Assembly: GCA_016788945.1 (NCBI GenBank)
Contig: JAEUSA010000139.1
Location: 1-6,356, forward strand
Length of the DNA: 6,356 nucleotides
Source: Leptospiraceae bacterium
Lineage (GTDB): Bacteria; Spirochaetota; Leptospiria; Turneriellales; Turneriellaceae
Direction of reading: 5' to 3'
Position numbers and translations under genes: made by a program. Shown piece after piece: positions 1 to 5,985 of the stretch (positions are counted from its first letter, which is position 1; each line of letters starts with the position of its first letter). Under the pieces are notes generated by a model. It made no database searches. It was not told the origin of the DNA and saw nothing but the letters and a program-made list of their open reading frames with translations.

Positions 1-1208
1 GTGAAATCGGTCTTTTCTTTCGGCGGATTCAGGCAGATATCGCACGCATTGCATCGGTCGGCGGCCTCTTCGCCAAAGTATTGCAGAAGAGTCTTGCGGC
101 GGCAGACTTCGCTTTCGGCGTAGTTAACGAGCGTGGCGAGCTGTGAAAGTGCAACGCGTTTTTCGTCGTCGTCCTTCTGTGCGATGAAGAATTTGATTTT
201 GTTTGTGTCGCCGTGCGAATAGAGCAGGTAGCAGTCTGCCTTGAGACCGTCGCGGCCAGCCCGCCCGATCTCTTGGTAGTAACTTTCGATATTTTTGGGC
301 AAATCATGGTGAATGACAAAGCGCACGTTGGGTTTATTGATACCCATACCGAACGCTACTGTGGCGACGATAATCTGCACATCGTCGCGTATGAAGAGAC
401 GCTGGTTATTCGCGCGTGTGTCGTCGGCCAGACCTGCATGGTAAGGCTTAACAGAGAAGCCGCGCGAGTGAAGAAAATGCGCAAGTTCGTCAACCTGGTT
501 GCGCGAATAACAATAGATAATTCCCGATTCGTCGGCATGCTCGCGCAAGATACCTATCACCTGCGATTGTGGATTATCTTTGTGCATCACGTTCAGAAAC
601 AGGTTCTTGCGGTCAAAGCTCGCGATAAATTCATCGCCCGCGCCGATCGACAACTGCTCGCGAATATCTGCGCGCACCCGCTCTGTCGCCGTTGCGGTGA
701 GGGCAACGGTTACTGCGCCCTTGAGCCTGCGGCGTACCTCGATGAGCTTACGGTATTCGGGCCTGAAATCGTGACCCCAGTCTGAGATGCAGTGCGCTTC
801 GTCGATGGTGAGGCAGTCGACAGGCACCTGGCCGAGCAGTCGTTGCGTGCGTTCGAGAAACAGCGTTTCCGGGGCTAAGTACAGCAACTTGACCTTTCCC
901 GAGCGTATCTCCAGCAAGTTCATTTCATACTCGTCGAGACCAAGCGAGCTATTGAGGCAGACGGCGCTGACGCCGAGCTGGTTCAGTTGGCTGACCTGGT
1001 CTTGCATCAGCGAGATCAGCGGTGAAACGACGACGGTCAGGCCTTCGAAGATGAGCGCGGGTATCTGGTAGCAGAGGGATTTTCCCCCGCCTGTTGGCAT
1101 GATGACCAGGGTGTCGCGTTTCGCCAGTACATTATCAATGATGCGTTGCTGGTCGAGGCGAAATGTTTCGTAGCCAAAGACATTTCGCAGAACCTCGTCT
1201 CTGGTCAT
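1..1208 (-). CDS. recQ: ATP-dependent DNA helicase RecQ (N-terminal 402 codons, cut by left edge)
   Basis: A superfamily 2 3'-5' DNA helicase that unwinds recombination and stalled-fork intermediates in the cytoplasm. I translated it from the reverse strand. Visible in order: motif 0 (FRLDQQ, residues 16-21), Walker A PTGGGKS (38-44), VVSPLISLMQDQV (60-72), Walker B/DEAH IDEAHCIS (135-142), the RecQ aromatic-rich loop WGHDFRPEY (144-152), motif III ALTATAT (169-175), motif IV GIIYCYSR (229-236), motif V VATVAFGMGINKP (281-293), and motif VI YYQEIGRAGRDG (310-321) with its arginine finger. The zinc-binding subdomain has Cys369, Cys386, Cys389 and Cys392. The sequence runs off the window after residue 402, so the winged-helix RQC and HRDC domains (E. 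coli RecQ is about 610 residues) cannot be seen. The start is well constrained: an in-frame TAA lies one codon before the ATG. There is no Shine-Dalgarno sequence. No frameshift or missing catalytic residue is seen, so the gene is presumably functional. Confidence 0.97.
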   Translation of the reverse strand, partial: MTRDEVLRNVFGYETFRLDQQRIIDNVLAKRDTLVIMPTGGGKSLCYQIPALIFEGLTVVVSPLISLMQDQVSQLNQLGVSAVCLNSSLGLDEYEMNLLEIRSGKVKLLYLAPETLFLERTQRLLGQVPVDCLTIDEAHCISDWGHDFRPEYRKLIEVRRRLKGAVTVALTATATERVRADIREQLSIGAGDEFIASFDRKNLFLNVMHKDNPQSQVIGILREHADESGIIYCYSRNQVDELAHFLHSRGFSVKPYHAGLADDTRANNQRLFIRDDVQIIVATVAFGMGINKPNVRFVIHHDLPKNIESYYQEIGRAGRDGLKADCYLLYSHGDTNKIKFFIAQKDDDEKRVALSQLATLVNYAESEVCRRKTLLQYFGEEAADRCNACDICLNPPKEKTDF

Positions 1209-1213
1209 TAATT

Positions 1214-1242
1214 AATAGAGTCATTTTTTTCGGTTTCGTCAA
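1214..1242 (-). promoter_or_regulatory. Candidate recQ promoter abutting the start codon
   Basis: On the minus strand TTGACG (1242-1237) is followed after exactly 17 nt by TCTATT (1219-1214, 4 of 6 consensus). The spacer contains a run of seven A. Only 5 nt separate the -10 hexamer from the recQ ATG, so a standard start site would fall on or next to the A of the ATG and give a leaderless mRNA. This fits the lack of a Shine-Dalgarno sequence. It is inferred from sequence alone. Confidence 0.45.
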
Positions 1243-1294
1243 GCATTTCTGTAAGGGGTTTACGCGGTCGTTCGTAGCGGAATAGAGTCGATCC

Positions 1295-1690
1295 ATGCGC
1301 AACATCAAAATTGTCCACACCGTTATCTTATTCTTCTCGCTGTCATTTGTTCCAGTCGTGATTGCCGCCCCTCAGGCGAATCCTTCAGGGAAACGTATTT
1401 GCCGTGAAGCGCCGGGGCCTGAAGATACGCTGCAGTTCAAATTGACTCTTGTACAAGATGGGCGCTTAAAAGGCAGCGGTTCATTCAGTGGGGCACGTGG
1501 AATTCTTTATTTTAAGAATGGCAGCTGGCGCTTGAAAGAAGGCCGCATTTATGCGGAGTTAATTCTTGTGGGTTCGATGAGTTCGGGTACAAAAATGGAA
1601 AAGGCCCGTCGTGAAGTGAAGTTTGACTTTATGCTCAGTGAGCTGCTTTCCAGTCAGGGTTGCTTTGAGCCGAAAATCGGCAATCCGTGA
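1295..1690 (+). CDS. Small exported protein of unknown function
   Basis: A 131-residue protein that I do not recognise. Residues 1-25 look like a Sec signal peptide: a basic start (MRNIK), a hydrophobic core (about 9-23), and an Ala-Ala before Pro26 as a likely signal peptidase I site. There is no lipobox, so it is predicted to be a soluble periplasmic or secreted protein of about 106 residues. The mature part has two cysteines (Cys36 near its start and Cys123 near its end) that could form a disulfide. Its middle (about 45-95) alternates polar and hydrophobic residues with many glycines, suggesting a small beta-rich domain. The start ATG follows no clear Shine-Dalgarno. It diverges from recQ (86-bp gap) and converges with the barrel gene (51-bp gap), so it is probably a single-gene unit. 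The signal peptide and normal composition support a real gene; the function is open. Confidence 0.75.
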   Translation: MRNIKIVHTVILFFSLSFVPVVIAAPQANPSGKRICREAPGPEDTLQFKLTLVQDGRLKGSGSFSGARGILYFKNGSWRLKEGRIYAELILVGSMSSGTKMEKARREVKFDFMLSELLSSQGCFEPKIGNP

Positions 1691-1741
1691 TTGGTGCTTG
1701 CGCTTTCGAACAGCGACGCAGCAATGCGGTGCTCGACAATT
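1691..1741. other. Short convergent intergenic gap without a clear terminator
   Basis: This 51-bp gap separates the stop codons of the exported-protein gene and the beta-barrel gene. An imperfect GC-rich hairpin can be drawn (gcttgcgc pairing with gcgacgcagc, near 1696-1723), but no T-run follows on either strand. I see no convincing intrinsic terminator, so termination may be Rho-dependent or lie inside a coding region. Confidence 0.3.
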
Positions 1742-3145
1742 TCAGAAGCCGACGGTCAGGTTGATCGCAAACTGCTGGACGGTATCTCTGTTTATGGCAT
1801 GGCTCAGGAAATAATTGAAGGTATCATCGCTATAACTGTCTCTTAATGCCAATGAATAATTGCTGTAGCGATATTCGACAAACGCAATGAAATGGCGGTT
1901 AAACTTGTAGCCGATAACAACGTGGATAACTTGTCGCAGAAAATTTACCGATGGTTCATGACCGGTTTCGTTCTGATAGAATGCCCGGTATTTCTGGGCG
2001 AGATCGAGATTATCCTGTAGGCGAATACTGCCGGTACCCCAATAAAAACCCGCTTCTTTTAAGCCCCAGAAAAAACCGTCGGCAAGCAAGTCTGGTGTAG
2101 TAAAATAGAAGCGTTTGGTATCCCAGTTAGGAAAATACAGATTTTGCAGTCCCACCATAAGCCCGCGACCCGTTGCCTGCCCTTCGAAAAGGTAAACCCG
2201 TTGGTCGATCAGGGTGTTGCCCTGGTATATATCGGCGTCCATTTGGTAGGGTTTTGAATAACTCAGATCAAAATAACCCAACCGCAACGCAAATATGCCG
2301 ATGGTAAAAAGCCAATCACGTTCCTTGATGGTATACGAGAGCTTTGAGCCAGCGGCTTTCTGTTCGTAGAAAATTAGACCGAGGTCAGAATCCTGCGCGG
2401 TGAGGCCCGCATAGGTAGTATATGGAAAATAGTATAGTTTCTGGTTTGCTGTAATCGTCGTCGATTTTGTGGTCTTGCGGTACTCGATGGCGAGCAGGTT
2501 TTTCAACAGCGGATTCTCCAGAAAAATGAGCGGCGTTGCTCCGAGTTTCAGATATTCCATTAACGAACCGCTGGCGGTGTTATCAATGATCGGAATCTCG
2601 CGGAACAGGTCTTTGGGTTGAGGTGGTAGGGCCGTCAGGTAAGAGAAATCCAGTCCGAGGACATTGATGTCAACTTCGTATGTGGGAAAAAAAGTACTCT
2701 GGTGTTGTATGGCGGGGCTGAAATGAAAATCCCAATTTGTGAATGCGATTCTGGAATTGACCGTAATATTATTTGTCAGATGGCTTTTTTTGTCCGCTTC
2801 GTTTTCAAACTTTCGTTGTTTATCAACAGGGGCTTCAACGTCTTTGCACTGTGTGCAGTTGTCGACGAGCTCAGTCGTGTTTGCTTCAGATTTGTTACCG
2901 CGGGGTTCTGGCGATTCCGAGTGTTCTGTCCGAGGCTGAGAAGAACCGTTACTTCGGCTGGGCCCAGGATCGTACGACGGCCTCGACGGAGAGGGTGGTG
3001 AATAAGATGGGGGAGCACTCGGTGTGCTCTTCGGGCTGCGCTGCGTCTGGTTGCGCATCGTTTTTGCCCGCGTGCCCTGTTCGCCGCTAATTGTTCCAGT
3101 AAAAATGAATGCCAAAACGCACGATAGGTAAAAGCGTTTCTTCAT
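1742..3145 (-). CDS. Predicted outer-membrane beta-barrel protein with Pro/Ser-rich linker
   Basis: A 467-residue exported protein of no family I can name. Residues 1-21 form a signal peptide (MKKR, then a hydrophobic stretch, likely cut near Ser-Gly-Glu, 20-22). Residues 36-75 are low complexity, rich in Pro, Ser and Tyr, followed by a charged segment to about 122 that contains a lone Cys-x-x-Cys (97-100). From about 126 to the end the sequence shows amphipathic strands with aromatic girdles and short turns (for example 277-296, 326-348, 404-432), typical of a transmembrane beta-barrel. The last residues, FAINLTVGF, alternate hydrophobics and end in Phe, which is the classic BAM recognition signal. 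It is therefore likely an outer-membrane channel or surface protein with a periplasmic or surface N-terminal extension. The gene starts 8 bp after the stop of the M3 peptidase gene and so is probably translated from the same mRNA. A GAGG lies 3 nt before its ATG, a short spacing. Barrel topology is inferred from pattern only. Confidence 0.85.
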   Translation of the reverse strand: MKKRFYLSCVLAFIFTGTISGEQGTRAKTMRNQTQRSPKSTPSAPPSYSPPSPSRPSYDPGPSRSNGSSQPRTEHSESPEPRGNKSEANTTELVDNCTQCKDVEAPVDKQRKFENEADKKSHLTNNITVNSRIAFTNWDFHFSPAIQHQSTFFPTYEVDINVLGLDFSYLTALPPQPKDLFREIPIIDNTASGSLMEYLKLGATPLIFLENPLLKNLLAIEYRKTTKSTTITANQKLYYFPYTTYAGLTAQDSDLGLIFYEQKAAGSKLSYTIKERDWLFTIGIFALRLGYFDLSYSKPYQMDADIYQGNTLIDQRVYLFEGQATGRGLMVGLQNLYFPNWDTKRFYFTTPDLLADGFFWGLKEAGFYWGTGSIRLQDNLDLAQKYRAFYQNETGHEPSVNFLRQVIHVVIGYKFNRHFIAFVEYRYSNYSLALRDSYSDDTFNYFLSHAINRDTVQQFAINLTVGF

Positions 3146-3153
3146 GAGCCTCG

Positions 3154-5304
3154 CTACGCCGCTGGCTTCATGCCGTTGTGGCGCAGCAGCGCGTCAATCG
3201 TCGCGTCGCGCCCGCGAAACTCGCGGTAAATCTCAAGCGGATGGCGAGAGCCGCCCAAGGCCAGCACGGTATCGCGATAGCGACGACCAAGTTCGTGCAG
3301 CGCCTTTTCGTTAGCGAGACCCGCTTCTTCAAATGCGGCAAAGGCATCGGCGCTTAGAACTTCGGCCCATTTGTAACTGTAGTAACCCGCCGCATAACCG
3401 CCCGCAAAGATGTGCGTGAACGAACAAAGAAACGCATCGTCTGGCAGCTGCGCAATGACAGTATAGTCAGCCGCAATCGCCTTTTGGATGTCGACGACCT
3501 GTTGCGAGCCGTCATATTTTTCATGCAATTCGATGTCTATCAGTGAAAAATACAACTGGCGCAGCATTTGCGAGCCGGCCATATAGTTTTTTGCAGCGAC
3601 AATTTTTTCGAACAGCGCTTGCGGCAGAAGTTCTCCCGTCTGGTAGTGACCTGAAATCTGGTCGATTACGCTGCGTTCAAACACCCAGTTTTCCATAAAC
3701 TGGCTCGGTAGTTCGACGGCGTCCCATTCAACATTCGAGATACCCGAGGCCTCGTATTCATCCACCCGGGTGAGCATATGCTGCAGACCGTGACCAAATT
3801 CGTGAAACAGAGTTTCGACTTCACTGAAGGTCATCAGCGAAGGTCGAGGGCCTTCGACTTGGTTTAGGACAGGCGGCGTGCCGTTGCAAACGAGGTATGC
3901 TACAGGCAAAATTGTCTGCTGCGCTGTGCTTTCGCGCTGACGACAGACATCCATCCATGCGCCGCCGCGCTTTTCTCCCGAGCGCGCATAGGGATCGAGA
4001 TAAAAGGATGCAATCTTATTACCGTCGGCGAGCACGTCGAAGAACTGCACGTCGTTGTGCCACAGCGGTACATTCTCGGTTGATTTGCGTATTTTGACGG
4101 CGAAGAGTTTTTCGGCGAGAGCAAACATACCATCGAGCACTTTGGGCAGTGGAAAGTATGGACGCAGCTCTTCGTCGGTGTAGTTGTAGAGTGCCTCACG
4201 GCGGCGTTCGCTGTAAAACGCGACATCCCACAGTTGTAGTTCGTCGTTTAAACCCTGTTCTTTCGCAAACGTGGCGAGCGCTGCTATTTCGGCTTTCGCC
4301 TGCGGGCGCGCTACCTTCGCGAGGTTCACAAGCATCTCGCGAATCTTCGCGACGTCGGGTGCCATTTTGCCGGCCAGTGAAACCTCAGCAAAGTTTTTGT
4401 AGCCAAGAATCTGTGCTTCTTCGCGGCGCAGTTTCAATATTTCATCGATCAGCGGCCAGTTATTCCATTTTTCTGATGAGTGGCCAGTTTTGCCATCCGT
4501 GGCACTGGCTGGTTGGACGCCTCCTGCGCCTCGGCCCCCTGCCCGGGTCGCGGTGGCGCGGTAGACCTGCTCGCGCAGGGCCCGGTTTTGCGCGTGCTGC
4601 AAGAATGGGTGATAAGAGGGAAAATCGAGTGTGACCAACCACGGGCCACTATTTGTATTGGCGTCTGTGTGGCCGTTTGCGGCGGCAGTTTGCGCTGCGA
4701 TCGCGCGCCAGCTTTCGGGTAGACCCGCGACTTCATCTGCCGTTTTCAACAGCAGCTGAAATGCCTTAGTGGCATCAAGCACCGCATTGGAAAAGCGCGT
4801 CGATAACGAAGCCAGATCGCGCTGAATCTCGTTGAACCGCTTCTGTGCATCGCCTTCGAGTGCCACACCCGCCAGTTTTGCGTCACGGAGCGCGGCCGCC
4901 ACGATACGCGCACGCGCCGGTGTCGTAAGCTCAGTATCAGCCTTGGCCTGTAGTTTTTGCCAGCCATTATAGAGTGCACGGCTCTGGCTGATCTGCAATT
5001 GAAATTCGACCATCTCGGGTTGTACGGTTTCGTGCGCACTGCGCAACGCATCGGAGTTCTTGACCCCCATCAGGTGATTCACTGCGCCCCACACGCGATC
5101 GATGCGGCGCGAGATTTCCCGCAGCGGCAGCACGAAGTTATTCCAAGTCGGGTCGGTCACCTGTTCGAGACGTGCGAGGTTTTCTTTGCCCAGCCGCAGG
5201 GCTTCGCGCACGGCCGGGACTACATGCTCGGCAGTAATTTTCGTGAAGTCGGGCAGTTCGCCTTGGTTCAGCAGCGGGTTATTTTGCACATCGGGCGCAG
5301 ACAT
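3154..5304 (-). CDS. prlC: M3A-family zinc oligopeptidase (oligopeptidase A / PrlC type)
   Basis: A cytoplasmic thimet-type metallopeptidase that cleaves short peptides, such as degraded signal peptides and proteasome-like products, as in E. coli OpdA. The zinc site is clear: His501-Glu502-Phe-Gly-His505 with Glu531 (in VEWDAVELPSQ) as third ligand. The family blocks RGGAWMD, VAYLVCN, LFHEFGHGLQHML, ELPSQFMENW and FAGGYAAGYYSY are all present. The protein is 716 residues against about 680 in E. coli. The extra length lies mainly in three loops: about 209-221 (Asn/Thr-rich), 255-279 (Gly/Ala-rich), and 478-488 just before the HEFGH helix, where a palindromic repeat seems built in. The reading frame stays open through all three, so the enzyme may be active, although the last loop is close to the active site. 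The ATG at 5304 has no Shine-Dalgarno but has TATATT 6 nt upstream. The gene is first in an operon with the barrel gene and divergent from tetR. Substrate specificity cannot be read from the sequence. Confidence 0.95.
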   Translation of the reverse strand: MSAPDVQNNPLLNQGELPDFTKITAEHVVPAVREALRLGKENLARLEQVTDPTWNNFVLPLREISRRIDRVWGAVNHLMGVKNSDALRSAHETVQPEMVEFQLQISQSRALYNGWQKLQAKADTELTTPARARIVAAALRDAKLAGVALEGDAQKRFNEIQRDLASLSTRFSNAVLDATKAFQLLLKTADEVAGLPESWRAIAAQTAAANGHTDANTNSGPWLVTLDFPSYHPFLQHAQNRALREQVYRATATRAGGRGAGGVQPASATDGKTGHSSEKWNNWPLIDEILKLRREEAQILGYKNFAEVSLAGKMAPDVAKIREMLVNLAKVARPQAKAEIAALATFAKEQGLNDELQLWDVAFYSERRREALYNYTDEELRPYFPLPKVLDGMFALAEKLFAVKIRKSTENVPLWHNDVQFFDVLADGNKIASFYLDPYARSGEKRGGAWMDVCRQRESTAQQTILPVAYLVCNGTPPVLNQVEGPRPSLMTFSEVETLFHEFGHGLQHMLTRVDEYEASGISNVEWDAVELPSQFMENWVFERSVIDQISGHYQTGELLPQALFEKIVAAKNYMAGSQMLRQLYFSLIDIELHEKYDGSQQVVDIQKAIAADYTVIAQLPDDAFLCSFTHIFAGGYAAGYYSYKWAEVLSADAFAAFEEAGLANEKALHELGRRYRDTVLALGGSRHPLEIYREFRGRDATIDALLRHNGMKPAA
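3841..3872. repeat. Palindromic repeat-like segment inside the peptidase gene
   Basis: Positions 3841-3860 form an imperfect palindrome centred on GGGCCT. Sixteen of 20 positions are self-complementary, and the mismatches are G/T type, so a hairpin would also form in RNA. It is followed by the tail GGTTTAGGACA. The segment encodes about residues 478-488 (PVLNQVEGPRP), where M3A homologues usually have only a short Gly-Asp/Asn-Lys-Pro link, a net gain of about five residues. I recall similar CTTCGACT...CTCAGGACA segments scattered through many environmental genomes, sometimes inside genes, but could not check this here. Confidence 0.5.
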
Positions 5305-5310
5305 TTAGCT

Positions 5311-5316
5311 AATATA
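5311..5316 (-). promoter_or_regulatory. Candidate -10 element of the peptidase-barrel operon
   Basis: TATATT on the minus strand (5 of 6 consensus) ends 6 nt before the peptidase ATG. No good -35 lies 16-18 nt upstream. With no Shine-Dalgarno in the leader, the placement would suit a leaderless transcript. An alternative promoter inside the inverted repeat (minus-strand TTGACT at 5390-5385, TATACA at 5366-5361, 18-nt spacer) would give a leader of about 50 nt and would be directly blocked by a bound repressor. Confidence 0.35.
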
Positions 5317-5363
5317 CGCCAAAAACCATCGATCGGCGCGGTGCATTGACGTTCGAAGTCTGT

Positions 5364-5397
5364 ATAATACTTGACTGACCAGTCAGTCAAGTATTAT
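5364..5397. promoter_or_regulatory. Perfect 16-bp inverted repeat, probable TetR operator
   Basis: The arms 5364-5379 and 5382-5397 are exact reverse complements separated by the two bases CA. The core, TGACTGAC-CA-GTCAGTCA, also contains a tandem TGAC/GTCA repeat in each half. TetR-family proteins bind such palindromes as dimers, often at their own promoters. It lies 6 nt upstream of the tetR ATG and 60 bp upstream of the divergent peptidase start, so it could serve both directions. Each arm carries TTGACT, and both a TATAAT (5363-5368) and a TATTAT (5392-5397) overlap it, so repressor binding would cover promoter elements on either strand. Confidence 0.85.
5371..5397 (+). promoter_or_regulatory. 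Candidate tetR promoter within the operator
   Basis: TTGACT (5371-5376) and TATTAT (5392-5397) are separated by 15 nt, shorter than the optimum, and the -10 ends 6 nt before the tetR ATG, implying a leaderless mRNA. An alternative is the perfect TATAAT at 5363-5368, which would start transcription near 5375 with a leader of about 29 nt, but it has no good -35 at normal spacing. In both cases the operator covers the start region and autorepression is expected. Confidence 0.4.
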
Positions 5398-5403
5398 TGG
5401 TTC

Positions 5404-5985
5404 ATGACTCGGGAGCGAAAAGGGCGCGCGGCAGCAATTATGGCCTCGGCGCGCGAACTGTTCGAACAGAAGGGTTTTGAAACGACGACGATTGACGATA
5501 TTACGAGCCGCGCCCAAGTTTCCAAGGGACTGGCGTATCACTACTTCCGTTCGAAAGACGATATTCTACGCGAACTGATACGCGCACGTCTCGATGAACT
5601 CGACGACCTGATCGAGCGGATGCGTGCCGAAAAATCTGCGGTGCGTCGTCTGCGTATTCTCGTATCACAATTAGTCACAGAACTCACCGAAGGCGAAGAT
5701 CGCCAGCGTTTTCTCGTCACGACGTTTCTGCAAAAGCAGCACCACAAACTTGTGACTAAAGCGATGCAGCAATCACCTGAGCGCTTCGCGGCCCTGCAGG
5801 CTGAAGAGCTACGACTGCTGGCAGATCTGGGGCATAACGAGGCAGAAAAGGAACTACCGCTGTTTCGCGCAACGCTACAAGGCATGGTCATGCTCTACTT
5901 GCTAAACCCTCACGGTTTCCCGTTACATGACGTTGGCGAGTTGTTTGTGCAGCGGTACACTAAAGGAGTAGCTCAAAATGACTGA
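5404..5985 (+). CDS. TetR/AcrR-family transcriptional repressor
   Basis: A 193-residue one-component regulator: an N-terminal DNA-binding domain joined to a helical ligand-binding and dimerisation domain. The TetR_N signature is clear: AAAIMASARELFEQKGFETTTIDDI (in residues 9-33), then the recognition region SRAQVSKGLAYHYFRSKDDIL (35-55), with the typical YHYF-x-SK block. The rest (about 60-190) is helical and charged without recognisable ligand residues, so the inducer is unknown. I chose the ATG at 5404. A TTG in frame at 5371 would add 11 residues but lies inside the operator palindrome. The start has no Shine-Dalgarno. The gene's last 8 nt overlap the start of the NTF2-like gene, so the two form an operon. 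It probably represses its own operon and possibly the divergent peptidase-barrel operon, through the inverted repeat. Confidence 0.93.
   Translation: MTRERKGRAAAIMASARELFEQKGFETTTIDDITSRAQVSKGLAYHYFRSKDDILRELIRARLDELDDLIERMRAEKSAVRRLRILVSQLVTELTEGEDRQRFLVTTFLQKQHHKLVTKAMQQSPERFAALQAEELRLLADLGHNEAEKELPLFRATLQGMVMLYLLNPHGFPLHDVGELFVQRYTKGVAQND
5963..5968 (+). promoter_or_regulatory. Shine-Dalgarno sequence of the NTF2-like gene
   Basis: AAGGAG lies 9 nt before the ATG at 5978, inside the end of tetR. It is the only textbook Shine-Dalgarno in the window and it fixes the start of the downstream gene, allowing independent or coupled translation on the tetR mRNA. Confidence 0.8.

Noticed and set aside
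213..785. 190-residue open frame on the plus strand
   Set aside because: It is antisense to recQ, whose reverse-strand frame carries all helicase motifs. The plus-strand translation shows no domain and is a shadow of a codon-biased gene.
1691..1741. Bidirectional terminator between the convergent genes
   Set aside because: Only an imperfect hairpin without a T-run can be drawn.
2900..3050. Pro/Ser-rich stretch of the barrel protein as a coding tandem repeat
   Set aside because: The residues are compositionally biased, but no regular DNA or protein unit repeats. It is a low-complexity linker.
4149..4634. 161-residue open frame on the plus strand, opposite the peptidase
   Set aside because: It is Arg/Ser/Cys-rich, has no recognisable domain, and is antisense to conserved M3A sequence.
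5346..5368. TTGACG plus TATAAT as a promoter for tetR
   Set aside because: Both hexamers are good, but the spacer is only 11 nt, too short for a sigma70-type promoter. TATAAT alone is kept as an alternative -10.
5364..5397. Inverted repeat as a transcription terminator or transposon end
   Set aside because: It lies between divergent starts, has no T-run outside the arms, and no transposase or flanking duplication is seen. An operator fits better.
5371..5403. TTG start extending TetR by 11 residues
   Set aside because: The extension lies inside the operator palindrome, has no Shine-Dalgarno, and the ATG at 5404 gives the usual short lead-in before the HTH.
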